DNA of 64,000 nt, taken from assembly GCA_905234665.1 (NCBI GenBank), contig CAJOIV010000010.1:29584-93583 (forward strand). Reading direction: 5' to 3'. Made by a program: the position numbers and the translations under genes. Positions 31,859 to 40,666 of the stretch are shown piece by piece. Numbering within the stretch: position 1 is the stretch's first letter; the number at the start of each line of letters is the position of its first letter. The stretch is from an uncultured Bacteroidales bacterium. GTDB taxonomy: Bacteria > Bacteroidota > Bacteroidia > Bacteroidales > P3. The notes beneath the pieces are model-generated. The model ran no database searches and was not told the DNA's origin. It was given only the letters and a program-made list of their open reading frames with translations.

Positions 31859-34035
31859 TCGGATGGCTGTTGGCCATCGGCGCCACGACAGTCTATCTCC
31901 TCACCCTCGAACCCTCCACCAGTTTCTGGGACTGCGGCGAGTTTATTGCCGTCTCCTACCTGCTGCAGGTGGGACACCCCCCGGGAGCGCCTCTCTATCA
32001 GTTGCTGGCGCACGCCTTCTCCTGGCTGGCGGGTGGCGACATGATGGCTGTGGCGCGCTGCTGCAACGCCCTTTCCGCCGTGGCGGGAGGGCTGACGGTA
32101 ATGTTCCTCTACTGGACAATCCTCCTCACCTTCCCGAAACTTCCGAAGGGAGAGGAAAACACTCGCACATTCACTTCCCACCTCCCTGCCCTCGTCGGCT
32201 CCCTTTGCTACCTCTTCTGCGACACCGCCTGGTTCTCGGCGGTCGAGAGCGAGGTCTACTCCCTCGCCGTTTTCATCGCCGCCGTCATCGTCTGGGCTGC
32301 GCTGCGGTGGTACCATCAGCCCGACGGCCGCTGGCTCCTCCTCATTGCCTTCCTCGCCGGCCTCGGCGCCTGCGTCCACCTGCTGACCCTGCTGACCCTC
32401 CCAGCCGTCCTTCTATTGGTAATCCTCAAGAAAGGTTATAGGTTAAAGGTTATAGGTTATCGTTCTCCTTTTAGTTTTTACCTTTTAGTTTTTAGTTTTT
32501 TTCTCCTCGGCCTCACGCCCTACCTCATCATCCCCATCCGAGCCAATGCAGGGACACCCATCAACGAGGGCAATCCCTCGACTCCCGCCGCCTTCCGTGC
32601 CTATCTGGCCCGCGACCGGTACGAGCATGCTCCCCTCTATCCCCGCATGTGGCGCAAACACAAGAACGACGACATCTATGCCGCCTCGTGGTCGGGGGGT
32701 GACACAACCCTTGCGGGCAATCTGAGATACTATGCCTCGTATCAGTTGACCTACATGTACCTGCGTTACCTGATGTGGAACTTCTCGGGCCGTTACAACG
32801 ACCGTCAGGGATATGGTTCGCCGCAGAACGGACAGTTCATCACGGGCATCCCGCCCCTCGACCGCCTCCTCGTGGGCACCGGCAATAGCCTCCCCGACAG
32901 CCTCCCCACCGCCGGCCACAACCGCTACTTCCTCCTCCCCCTGCTTTTGGGCTTGCTGGGCCTCTACGCCCTCTGGCGCGACCGCCGCATGTTTTGGATA
33001 CTCTTGACTCTTTTCCTGATGGGCGGCATCGTCCTCAACCTCTATCTCAATCACCCCGCCTACGAGCCCCGCGAACGCGACTACGCCTATATCCTCAGCT
33101 TTTATGCCTTCGCCATCTTCATCGCCCACGGAGCAAGAATGGTTATTGGTTATTGGTTAAAGGTTATTGAAAAGAGGAAACCTGCCAACTCCAAATTCTC
33201 AATTCTCAGTTCTCAATTCTCAATTATTCTCCTCGCCGTCCCCCTCCTCATGGCCTGTCAGAATTGGGACGACCATGACCGCAGCGGGCGGTATATTGCG
33301 CGCGATGCCGCCGCCAACATCCTCAACTCCTGCTCACGCAACCCCAAGGGGTCGGTCCTTTTCACCTACGGCGACAACGACACCTTCCCCCTCTGGTACA
33401 TTCAGACCGTCGAGAAGGAACGTCCCGACGTGCGCGTCGAGAATATCGGCCTCATTGGTTGGGTGAATTTCAAGACCCTTCTGACCGAGAGTCTTGAAGA
33501 GAACCGTCCCGTATATTTCACCCACTACGCCTACAACCACTTCCGCCAATTCCTGCCCAAGAGGCTTGTCCTTGAAGGCAACACATTCCGCCTCAACCTC
33601 TCGGCCACCGAGGACAACGACACTGTCGATTGCGATGCCTTCTTCCTTCATCTTGTTGACGATATGCACTGGCATTCTCTTGAAGGTGTCTATATCGACG
33701 AGACCTGCTGCAAGTTCCTCGAGCAGTTCTGGAAGGATGTCCTTTTGCTGGCCAACAACCTTGCCGACCGCGACCAAAAGCGGCAGGCCCTTGCCGCCCT
33801 CGACAAGACCATCACCGAGATACCCCTCACGGCCATCCAGGACCCCCTGCTCATGGAGCAGATAGCCCTCGCATACAGCCATGCCGGCGACGAGGAGGGC
33901 TCCCTCTATGTGCGTAGCTATCTGCGCACCCTCCTCCGCGAGCAGCTCGACTACTACCACTCGCAGTCTCCTGCCCGCCAGCGGGTCATGCCTCTCACCC
34001 TTCGTCCACGCGAGGAACTCATGGAACGTCTCTGA
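31819..34035 (+). CDS. DUF2723 multi-pass membrane protein with repeat insertions
   Basis: 738 residues. The hallmark EPSTSFWDCGEFI then VGHPPGAPLYQLLA identifies DUF2723, a GT-C-like family; relatives in Bacteroidetes have been implicated in protein O-mannosylation. About 10 membrane helices precede a soluble C-terminal part (FTYGDNDTFPLWYIQ, RPDVRVENIGLIGW). Odd: two in-frame segments encoded by word repeats, GYRLKVIGYRSPFSFYLLVF (from about residue 206) and MVIGYWLKVIEKRKPANSKF plus SILSSQFSI (from about 441), lengthen loop or helix regions. The start at 31819 is tentative; it overlaps lptE. Confidence 0.85.
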   Translation: MRRHLQQVRGELVIGWLLAIGATTVYLLTLEPSTSFWDCGEFIAVSYLLQVGHPPGAPLYQLLAHAFSWLAGGDMMAVARCCNALSAVAGGLTVMFLYWTILLTFPKLPKGEENTRTFTSHLPALVGSLCYLFCDTAWFSAVESEVYSLAVFIAAVIVWAALRWYHQPDGRWLLLIAFLAGLGACVHLLTLLTLPAVLLLVILKKGYRLKVIGYRSPFSFYLLVFSFFLLGLTPYLIIPIRANAGTPINEGNPSTPAAFRAYLARDRYEHAPLYPRMWRKHKNDDIYAASWSGGDTTLAGNLRYYASYQLTYMYLRYLMWNFSGRYNDRQGYGSPQNGQFITGIPPLDRLLVGTGNSLPDSLPTAGHNRYFLLPLLLGLLGLYALWRDRRMFWILLTLFLMGGIVLNLYLNHPAYEPRERDYAYILSFYAFAIFIAHGARMVIGYWLKVIEKRKPANSKFSILSSQFSIILLAVPLLMACQNWDDHDRSGRYIARDAAANILNSCSRNPKGSVLFTYGDNDTFPLWYIQTVEKERPDVRVENIGLIGWVNFKTLLTESLEENRPVYFTHYAYNHFRQFLPKRLVLEGNTFRLNLSATEDNDTVDCDAFFLHLVDDMHWHSLEGVYIDETCCKFLEQFWKDVLLLANNLADRDQKRQALAALDKTITEIPLTAIQDPLLMEQIALAYSHAGDEEGSLYVRSYLRTLLREQLDYYHSQSPARQRVMPLTLRPREELMERL
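32433..32505. repeat. Family D word repeat inside DUF2723 gene
   Basis: GGTTATAGGTTAAAGGTTAT and a second array TTTTAGTTTTTACCTTTTAG with TTTTTAG, separated by CGTTCTCC. Read in frame without stop codons. Confidence 0.7.
33137..33231. repeat. Mixed family D and A repeat inside DUF2723 gene
   Basis: GGTTATTGGTTATTGG, then GGTTAAAGGTTATTG (family D), about 25 nt of other sequence, then AATTCTCAATTCTCAG with TTCTCAATTCTCAATTATT (family A). In frame without stop codons. Confidence 0.7.
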
Positions 34036-34065
34036 ATGCGGTGTGCGTAATTCGGATTTTTTGTG

Positions 34066-34073
34066 TATCTTTG
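34066..34073 (+). promoter_or_regulatory. -7 box TATCTTTG (mrdA-rodA)
   Basis: Perfect TAnnTTTG element 23 nt before the mrdA ATG. Confidence 0.7.
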
Positions 34074-34096
34074 CACCGTCTTTTTATAGATAGAGA

Positions 34097-35944
34097 ATGT
34101 CGAATCAATACAGCAATCGCAGTGGTATAGTGAAGATTATCTTCCTTGCGGTCGGAGTGGTGTTTGTGCTCCGGCTTGCGGTATTGCAGATTTTCGACGA
34201 CGAATACAAGGAAAAGGCGGAAAGGCAGTCGTTGCGCAACATCACACAGTACCCCGCCCGCGGCCTGATGTACGACCGCAATGGGAAACTGTTGGTGTAC
34301 AACGAGGCGGTGTACGACCTGATGGTCATCCCCCGCATGGTGAAAGACCTCGACACGGCAGCCTTCTGCAGTGCAGTGAACATCACGCGCGAGGACTTCG
34401 ACGCCCGCATGAAGAAGGCATACACCTACTCACCCTATTCGGCTTCCATCTTCATGAAGCAGATCTCGAAGGAGGAGTTTGGCCGCTGGGAAAGCCAGCT
34501 GTACAAGTTCAAGGGCTTCTATATCTCGAAACGCACCCTCCGCATCTACGACCGTCCCATCGCGGCGCATGTCCTCGGCTATGTGGGAGAGGTCAACGAG
34601 AAGGACCTGGAGAAAGACCCCTACTACAAACGCGGCGACTACATTGGTAAGAGTGGCCTGGAGGCCTCGTACGAAGAATTGTTGCGGGGCACCAAAGGCA
34701 AGCGCATCATGCAGGTGGATGTCCACAACCGCGAGATAGGGCATTATATGCACGGCCAGCTGGACACCATGCCCGTGGAAGGGCTGAACCTCTACACCAC
34801 CCTCGACGCCGACCTGCAGGAGTATGCCGAGCAGCTGATGGCCAACAAGCGCGGCTGCATCGTGGCCATCGAGCCCTCGACGGGCGAGGTGCTGACACTC
34901 CTTTCGGCCCCCTGCTACGACCCCAATCTGCTGGTGGGGCGCGTGCGTGGCGAGAACTTCCTCAAACTACAGGCCGACATCGCCAAGCCTCTCTTCAACC
35001 GTGCCCTCCAGGCGCAGTATCCTCCGGGAAGTATCTTCAAGGTGGCACAGGCCATGATAGCCCTCCACCTCGGAGCCATCACCCCGAGCACCGGCTTCGT
35101 GTGCGACAAGGTGCTGGGCTGCCACAACCATCCCAGTGCACACAGCGTGCAGGAGGCCATCAAGATGTCGTGCAACCCCTACTTCTACTACACCTACCGC
35201 CGCGTTATCCAGCAGGGCAAATACAAGAACATCTACAAAGACAGCCAGTACGGGCTGACCGTCTGGCACGACTACATGCTGCGTTTCGGCTTCGGCCAGC
35301 GCCTCGACATCGACCTGCCCAACGTCAAGAAGGGCAACATCCCCGACACGGCCTTCTACAACCGCTGGTACGGCAAGGAACGGTGGGCTTTCTCGACCAT
35401 CTTCTCCAACAGCATCGGGCAGGGCGAGGTGGAAGTCGTCCCTCTGCAGATGGCCAACCTCGCCTGCATCGTGGCCAACCGGGGCTACTACATCACGCCG
35501 CATCTGGTGCGCTACTATGGCCCCGACTCGACAAAGATAGACAAGTACTACGAGAAACACGAGACAGGCGTCGAGAAGGAGTATTTCGACATTGCCGCGC
35601 GGGGCATGTACGACGTGGTGCATGGCGCCGGCGGCACAGCCCACAAGGCCAATATCCCCGACATCGCCGTGTGCGGCAAGACGGGCACGGCCGAGAACTA
35701 CGGCAACGACCACTCCGTCTTCATCGCCTTCGCCCCCATGGCCCAGCCTCAGATAGCCGTGGCGGTGTATGTGGAGAACGCCCAGGGTGGCGGCGGCACC
35801 TGGGCAGCCCCCATCGCCAGCCTCGTGATTGAGAAATACCTGCGCGGAGAAGTGAAACGCAAAGACTTCGAGCGCATGTACATGGAGATAAACCCCTGTC
35901 AGAAACTACCCCTGACCCACAGAGTGAAGAAGAAAAAGAAATAA
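34097..35944 (+). CDS. mrdA: Penicillin-binding protein 2 (elongation transpeptidase)
   Basis: 615 residues. One membrane anchor (KIIFLAVGVVFVLRLAVL, about 12-30), a pedestal domain beginning YPARGLMYDRNGKLL, and a transpeptidase domain: SxxK in PPGSIFKVAQAM (Ser near 311), SCN (near 357-359) and KTG in VCGKTGTAENYG (near 527). Cross-links peptidoglycan during side-wall growth with its partner RodA, encoded 4 nt downstream. mreBCD are not adjacent. The C-terminus ends in a poly-lysine run. Confidence 0.95.
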   Translation: MSNQYSNRSGIVKIIFLAVGVVFVLRLAVLQIFDDEYKEKAERQSLRNITQYPARGLMYDRNGKLLVYNEAVYDLMVIPRMVKDLDTAAFCSAVNITREDFDARMKKAYTYSPYSASIFMKQISKEEFGRWESQLYKFKGFYISKRTLRIYDRPIAAHVLGYVGEVNEKDLEKDPYYKRGDYIGKSGLEASYEELLRGTKGKRIMQVDVHNREIGHYMHGQLDTMPVEGLNLYTTLDADLQEYAEQLMANKRGCIVAIEPSTGEVLTLLSAPCYDPNLLVGRVRGENFLKLQADIAKPLFNRALQAQYPPGSIFKVAQAMIALHLGAITPSTGFVCDKVLGCHNHPSAHSVQEAIKMSCNPYFYYTYRRVIQQGKYKNIYKDSQYGLTVWHDYMLRFGFGQRLDIDLPNVKKGNIPDTAFYNRWYGKERWAFSTIFSNSIGQGEVEVVPLQMANLACIVANRGYYITPHLVRYYGPDSTKIDKYYEKHETGVEKEYFDIAARGMYDVVHGAGGTAHKANIPDIAVCGKTGTAENYGNDHSVFIAFAPMAQPQIAVAVYVENAQGGGGTWAAPIASLVIEKYLRGEVKRKDFERMYMEINPCQKLPLTHRVKKKKK

Positions 35945-35948
35945 CGAT

Positions 35949-37208
35949 ATGCCACAGACCGACACCAAACGCTTCGACTGGCTTGCCATAATACTCTACC
36001 TGGCCATCGCCATCTTTGGCTGGGTGAATATCTATGCCGTATGCTATGACGAGGTGCACGCCCAGGTGTTCGATTTCAGCCGTCAGCACGGCAAGCAGCT
36101 CCTTTGGATGGGCATCGGATTCCTGTTGGCTATCTTCGTGCTGCTGATAGAACCCCGCATTTTCTCTCAGACATCCTATCTCATCTACGGCGTCGTGCTC
36201 TTGCTGTTGGTGGCGACCCTCTTCATCGGCACCGTGACCAACGGGGGCAAGTCGTGGATTAACCTCGGCAGTTTCAAGCTCCAGCCATCCGAGTTCGCCA
36301 AATTCGCCACAGCGTTGGCGGTGGCCAAGTATGTCAGTGCCATAGATATTGACTATCGGTTGTGGCGCACGCGGTTCACGCTGGCACTGTTGGTGCTGGT
36401 TCCCGCAGGACTCATCCTGTTGCAGCACGACACAGGCTCGGCGCTGGTGTTTGCCGCATTCCTCATCCCCTTCTTCCGCGAGGGCCTCTCCCACATGATA
36501 TTCCTCTATGGACTTCTGGCCGTGGCTCTCTTTATCGCCGCCCTGTTGGTGAACCCTTATCTGCTCATAGGCATCCTGCTGCTCCTCTGTCTGCTTTATC
36601 TCTTTGTGTGGCTGTCGAAACGCACCTCCAAGAACTATTGGCACACGGCGCTGTTCTTCATCTTGTGCAGCATGTTCACCCTGTCGGTCGATTTTGCCTT
36701 CGAGCAAGTGCTGGAGTCGCACCAGCGCGACCGCATCTACGTCCTGCTGGGGAAAATCGAGGACCCCAAAGGTGTGGGTTACAACCAGGACCAGGCCAAG
36801 ATAGCCATCGGCTCGGGCGGCATCGTCGGCAAAGGGTTCCTCAACGGCACCATCACCAAGGCAGACTTCGTGCCGGAGCAGGAGACGGACTTCATCTTCT
36901 GCACAGTGGGCGAGGAGTGGGGTTTCCTTGGGTCGCTGACGCTGGTGGCGCTGTACATAGGCCTCTTGGTGCATCTCATTACCATGGCCGAGCGACAACG
37001 GTCCACCTTCTCGCGGTTTTATGGCTACAGTGTGGCATCTATCCTCTTCTTCCATGTCATGGTGAACATAGGCATGGTGCTGGGACTGGTGCCTGTCATT
37101 GGAATCCCCTTGCCGTTCTTCAGCTATGGAGGGTCGTCATTCCTGGCATTCACCCTCCTGCTGTTTGTATTCATACGGCAGGATGCCGACCGCAATGCTC
37201 TCATCTAA
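35949..37208 (+). CDS. rodA: Peptidoglycan glycosyltransferase RodA
   Basis: 419-residue SEDS-family polymerase of lipid II with about 10 membrane helices. Family blocks: GNGGKSWINL-like TNGGKSWINLGSFKLQPSEF, AGLILLQHDTGSALVF, and the C-terminal GIPLPFFSYGGSSFLAFTLL. It works with PBP2 (mrdA, 4 nt upstream) in the elongasome. A short spacer made of TATCCAATC-type words (37209-37242) separates it from clpX. Confidence 0.95.
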   Translation: MPQTDTKRFDWLAIILYLAIAIFGWVNIYAVCYDEVHAQVFDFSRQHGKQLLWMGIGFLLAIFVLLIEPRIFSQTSYLIYGVVLLLLVATLFIGTVTNGGKSWINLGSFKLQPSEFAKFATALAVAKYVSAIDIDYRLWRTRFTLALLVLVPAGLILLQHDTGSALVFAAFLIPFFREGLSHMIFLYGLLAVALFIAALLVNPYLLIGILLLLCLLYLFVWLSKRTSKNYWHTALFFILCSMFTLSVDFAFEQVLESHQRDRIYVLLGKIEDPKGVGYNQDQAKIAIGSGGIVGKGFLNGTITKADFVPEQETDFIFCTVGEEWGFLGSLTLVALYIGLLVHLITMAERQRSTFSRFYGYSVASILFFHVMVNIGMVLGLVPVIGIPLPFFSYGGSSFLAFTLLLFVFIRQDADRNALI

Positions 37209-37244
37209 CTTATCCAATCCATCGCATCTATCCAATCTATCATA

Positions 37245-38501
37245 ATGGCAAATAAGAACAAGAACAACGAAAACCACTGCTCCTTCTGCGGACGGGGAGA
37301 ATCGGAGGTGAAGATGCTCTTCTCCGGGCTCAACGGCTTCATCTGCGACGAGTGCTCTTTGCAGGCCGCCAAACTGGTGGGCGAGCATACCGTTCCCGCC
37401 ACCGCAGCCCCTCAGAAGGAGGAGGTCAAGGAAATTCCCACCCCCACCCAGATAAAGGCTCACCTTGACCAGTACGTCATTGGGCAGGAAGAGGCCAAAC
37501 GGGTGCTTTCCGTGGCCGTATACAACCATTATAAGCGTCTGCGTTACTATGCCACCCACGGCGACAAGAACGACGTGGAGATTGAAAAGTCCAACCTTAT
37601 CATCGTGGGTGAGACAGGCACCGGCAAGACCCTTCTGGCACGCACCATCGCCCGCGTGCTCGACGTGCCTTTCTGCATCGCCGATGCCACCACCCTCACC
37701 GAGGCAGGATATGTGGGCGACGACGTGGAGAACGTGCTTGTGCGATTGCTGCAGGCCGCCGACTACAACGTGGAGCGCGCCGAGCGCGGCATCGTCTTCA
37801 TCGACGAGATAGACAAGATAGCCCGCAAGGGCGACAACCCCTCCATCACCCGCGACGTCTCCGGCGAGGGTGTCCAGCAGGCCATGCTCAAGCTCCTCGA
37901 AGGGGCCGTGGTCAACGTGCCCCCGCAGGGCGGTCGCAAGCACCCCGAGCAGAAGATGATTGAGGTCAACACCCGCAACATTCTCTTCATCTCCGGCGGC
38001 GCCTTCGACGGCATCGAGCGCGTCATCGCTTCGCGCCTCAAGTCCAACGTCATTGGCTACAGCGGCTCGAAGCACCGCGAGGAGCTCGACCGCAAGAATA
38101 TGCTGCGCTATGTCCTCCCCATGGACCTCAAGAGCTTCGGCCTCATCCCCGAGCTGGTGGGCCGCTTCCCGGTGCTCACATACCTCAACGCCCTCGACCC
38201 CGAAGCCCTCCGCCGCATCCTTACCGAACCCAAGAACGCCCTCGTCAAGCAGTACCAGGAGCTTTTCCGCATGGACGGCATCACCCTCAACTTCGACCCC
38301 GACGCCCTCGACGCCGTCGTCCAGACTGCCGTGGAGTACAAACTCGGTGCCCGCGGCCTCCGCTCCATCATGGAGAGCATCATGACCGACCTTATGTTCG
38401 ACCTCCCCGCCATGAAAAAGGGCACCTCCCTCACCATCACCCGCCAGATGGCCCTCGAGAAAATCAACAAATCCAATATCAACAATTCACTAATCCTTTA
38501 A
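37245..38501 (+). CDS. clpX: ATP-dependent Clp protease ATP-binding subunit ClpX
   Basis: 418-residue unfoldase that feeds ClpP. The N-terminal zinc finger has Cys12, Cys15, Cys34 and Cys37 ([15 protein letters not shown]). The AAA+ domain has Walker [13 protein letters not shown] (about 121), Walker [14 protein letters not shown] and sensor [14 protein letters not shown]. clpP is not adjacent, unlike the tig-clpP-clpX arrangement common in other phyla. Normal length. Confidence 0.97.
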   Translation: MANKNKNNENHCSFCGRGESEVKMLFSGLNGFICDECSLQAAKLVGEHTVPATAAPQKEEVKEIPTPTQIKAHLDQYVIGQEEAKRVLSVAVYNHYKRLRYYATHGDKNDVEIEKSNLIIVGETGTGKTLLARTIARVLDVPFCIADATTLTEAGYVGDDVENVLVRLLQAADYNVERAERGIVFIDEIDKIARKGDNPSITRDVSGEGVQQAMLKLLEGAVVNVPPQGGRKHPEQKMIEVNTRNILFISGGAFDGIERVIASRLKSNVIGYSGSKHREELDRKNMLRYVLPMDLKSFGLIPELVGRFPVLTYLNALDPEALRRILTEPKNALVKQYQELFRMDGITLNFDPDALDAVVQTAVEYKLGARGLRSIMESIMTDLMFDLPAMKKGTSLTITRQMALEKINKSNINNSLIL

Positions 38502-38505
38502 ACCC

Positions 38506-39297
38506 ATGAAAAAAGCATTGTTTATCGCTCTCGCGATGCTGATCGCCGGCACCACCGCCATGGCTCAGCCCAAGACCCCCCAGGTGAAAAACACCAATCA
38601 GACCGCGACTTTCAGCGTCTCAAAGGACGACCCGAAGGCCCCCAAGGCCGACAAGAAAGCCGACAAAAGCGCCGCCAAAAGTGCTGACAAGAAAGGCGAC
38701 AAGAAAGCCGCCAAGGCACTTGACGGCAAGATGATTGAGCTGCCTCCCGCCGAGATGGGCCTCGACGCCCCCCTGCGCCTCTCTCTCGACAAGCGCCGCA
38801 CCGTCCGCGACCTGGCCGAAGAGGAGCTCCCCCAGGAGATGCTCTCCAGCCTCCTCTGGGCTGCCTACGGCTTCAACCGTCCCGACGAACAGAAACGTGT
38901 CGTCCCCTCGGCCGTCAACGCCCAGGAGTTCGACATCTATGTGTTCACCAAAGAAGGCATCTTCCTCTATGTTGCCGAGAAGAACGCCCTCCAGATGGTC
39001 TCCGAGGGTGACCACCGTGCCGAGATTAGCAAACAGAAGCACTTTGCCGTGGCACCCGTCTCCATCGTCATGGTGGCCAACTACGACCGCATGAAGATGT
39101 TCAAGGAGGAGGAGACCCGCGACTTCTACGCCGCCGTCGATGCCGGCTACGTCAGCCAGGACATCTACCTCTTCTGTGCCGCCAACGGTCTTGGCACCGT
39201 TGCTTGTGGTGGCATCGAGCGCGAGGTCATCCAGAAGGTTATCGGTTTCGAGAACGGCCGCGCCATCCTCGCCCACCCCGTAGGCTTTGCCAAATAA
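38506..39297 (+). CDS. Exported SagB/ThcOx-type nitroreductase-like protein
   Basis: 263 residues. A signal peptide (LFIALAMLIAGTTAMAQ) and a striking Lys/Ala/Asp-rich linker (about 40-75, KADKKADKSAAKSADKKGDK) precede a nitroreductase-fold domain: LRLSLDKRRTVRDLAEEELP, LLWAAYGFNRPDEQKRVVPS, and the C-terminal DAGYVSQDIYLFCAANGLGT. This matches the SagB-like FMN-dependent branch, but it appears to be exported, which is unusual for a flavin enzyme. Substrate unknown. Starts 4 nt after clpX; queD follows after 3 nt. Confidence 0.75.
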   Translation: MKKALFIALAMLIAGTTAMAQPKTPQVKNTNQTATFSVSKDDPKAPKADKKADKSAAKSADKKGDKKAAKALDGKMIELPPAEMGLDAPLRLSLDKRRTVRDLAEEELPQEMLSSLLWAAYGFNRPDEQKRVVPSAVNAQEFDIYVFTKEGIFLYVAEKNALQMVSEGDHRAEISKQKHFAVAPVSIVMVANYDRMKMFKEEETRDFYAAVDAGYVSQDIYLFCAANGLGTVACGGIEREVIQKVIGFENGRAILAHPVGFAK

Positions 39298-39300
39298 GCC

Positions 39301-39744
39301 ATGACGCTACGTCTCACCAAGCAGTTCTCGTTCGAGATGGCCCACGCGCTGCCCGCCTATGAGGGCAAGTGCCACAACATCCATGGCCACTCCTACAAGC
39401 TCTTCGTCACCGTCGAGGGTGCGCCGCTCGCACAGGACGGCTCACCCACCGACGGGATGGTGCTGGATTTCCATACCCTCAAGGAATGCGTCGAGAAGCA
39501 CATCGTCGACCGCTTCGACCACGCCCTTGTCCTTCCCCAAAAGAATGTCGGGTCGGACACCAACCCCGACACCGGTCTCGGTGGCTATGCCGCCAAGCTG
39601 ATTCTTGTCGACTTCCAGCCCACCACGGAGAACCTGCTCCTTCATTTCGCCCGCCTCCTCGACGGGCAGTTTCCGCCAGGGGTCCGTCTCTACTCGTTGA
39701 AACTCTACGAGACCGAGACCTCCTGCGCTGAGCTGATACTCTGA
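39301..39744 (+). CDS. queD: 6-carboxy-5,6,7,8-tetrahydropterin synthase
   Basis: 147 residues. Converts dihydroneopterin triphosphate to 6-carboxytetrahydropterin in queuosine (7-deazaguanine) synthesis. Zinc histidines in FEMAHAL and HNIHGHSY, the catalytic Cys in GKCHNIHGH, and the C-terminal YETETSCAEL carrying the substrate-binding Glu. Other queuosine genes are not in the window. Followed by an intrinsic terminator. Confidence 0.92.
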   Translation: MTLRLTKQFSFEMAHALPAYEGKCHNIHGHSYKLFVTVEGAPLAQDGSPTDGMVLDFHTLKECVEKHIVDRFDHALVLPQKNVGSDTNPDTGLGGYAAKLILVDFQPTTENLLLHFARLLDGQFPPGVRLYSLKLYETETSCAELIL

Positions 39745-39750
39745 AAACGA

Positions 39751-39786
39751 AGAGGCCGCATCTGTAACGACGCGGCCTCTTTTCTT
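39751..39786 (+). terminator. Intrinsic terminator after queD
   Basis: Stem AGAGGCCGC / GCGGCCTCT (39751-39759, 39772-39780) followed by TTTTCTTT. On the opposite strand the stem could also serve the small lipoprotein gene at 39800. Confidence 0.85.
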
Positions 39787-39799
39787 TTGGGTGCAATGA

Positions 39800-40009
39800 T
39801 TATTCGCACTCGTAACCGGTCTTGAGCTGGCCTTCACCAACGGTGGCGTTCATGTCGGCGCATTTCTTGTACTGATCTTTGTCGAGGACGACTTCTTCGG
39901 TCTTCTGGACAGAGCCGGCAACATAGGTCTTGCAGGTGCACTTCTTGTTGCAGGAGCTGAAGCAAGCGACGGTGGCGATAACGGCCAGGGCTAAAACGAC
40001 TTTTTTCAT
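39800..40009 (-). CDS. Small Cys-rich lipoprotein
   Basis: 69 residues. Signal peptide MKKVVLALAVIATVACFSSC with a lipobox Cys, then NKKCTCKTYVAG and a conserved-looking tail QYKKCADMNATVGEGQLKTG. Four cysteines in the mature part could form disulfides. A recurrent small Bacteroidales lipoprotein type; function unknown. A TAnnTTTG promoter lies upstream. Confidence 0.75.
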   Translation of the reverse strand: MKKVVLALAVIATVACFSSCNKKCTCKTYVAGSVQKTEEVVLDKDQYKKCADMNATVGEGQLKTGYECE

Positions 40010-40056
40010 TGTGTTGATTTGTTTAGGGGTTAATACTAAGGTTTCTATTCAGGATG

Positions 40057-40064
40057 CAAAAATA
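40057..40064 (-). promoter_or_regulatory. -7 box TATTTTTG
   Basis: TAnnTTTG on the minus strand 47 nt before the small lipoprotein ATG (40009), with a near-consensus CTTG 19-20 nt upstream. Confidence 0.6.
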
Positions 40065-40095
40065 CTACTTTTTCCCGATATAACAAGAAAAAAGA

Positions 40096-40635
40096 TTATA
40101 AATCTGCAAATTCTTTCTTCAGGAACTCCAACGCGGGGGTGGTGGGCAGTTGTCCGTCAGCCACGGTGGCGAAGATGGTGCTGGCCAGTCGGGCGGGGTC
40201 GGCGTCGGCCGGAATGCTGATGGCGGCTGAGTTGATGACGCCGATCATCTGATCCTTGGCCTCGCGGATGAGTTGCCAGGATTTGCTGGAGATATACACC
40301 TGCTGACTGAGGTTGTGCTCCCACTCGTCGCGGATGACTTTGGTCATCACGCCTTGCAGCAGTTTGGTATCCATGCCGGGCTGGTAGCAGCGCAGCACGA
40401 GGCTCTCGGGCGAGATGCGTTCCAGATACAATGCCATGCGCTCGTAGGCCTGCAGCCGTACAGGCGTCACCTGCTTTACCGCCTCGCGGTGCTCGTCGAT
40501 GCGCATCTGCAGCATCTGCTCTTTCTGCCGGTTATCGAAATACCGCTTGGTCAGCAGATAATAGATGTAGCCTGTGAGTGCGATAGTCGCCAACATGGCA
40601 GCAATCAGGATAATGATAAAGAGATAGAGTTTCAT
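40096..40635 (-). CDS. Single-pass membrane protein, hypothetical
   Basis: 179 residues. One N-terminal membrane helix (LFIIILIAAMLATIALTGYI) followed by a charged helical domain (FDNRQKEQMLQMRIDEHREA, RLQAYERMALYLERISPESL). This arrangement matches a conserved Bacteroidetes hypothetical family of this size. No catalytic motif is visible. It is preceded by a family B repeat and lies downstream of lepA on the same strand. Confidence 0.7.
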   Translation of the reverse strand: MKLYLFIIILIAAMLATIALTGYIYYLLTKRYFDNRQKEQMLQMRIDEHREAVKQVTPVRLQAYERMALYLERISPESLVLRCYQPGMDTKLLQGVMTKVIRDEWEHNLSQQVYISSKSWQLIREAKDQMIGVINSAAISIPADADPARLASTIFATVADGQLPTTPALEFLKKEFADL

Positions 40636-40664
40636 ACTTCTTAATTCTTAGTTCTTACTTCTTA
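40636..40664. repeat. Family B word repeat between lepA and membrane protein gene
   Basis: On the minus strand AAGTAAGAAGTAAGAAC then TAAGAATTAAGAAGT, ending directly at the ATG of the gene at 40635 and starting just after the lepA stop codon. Confidence 0.75.
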
Positions 40665-40666
40665 CT

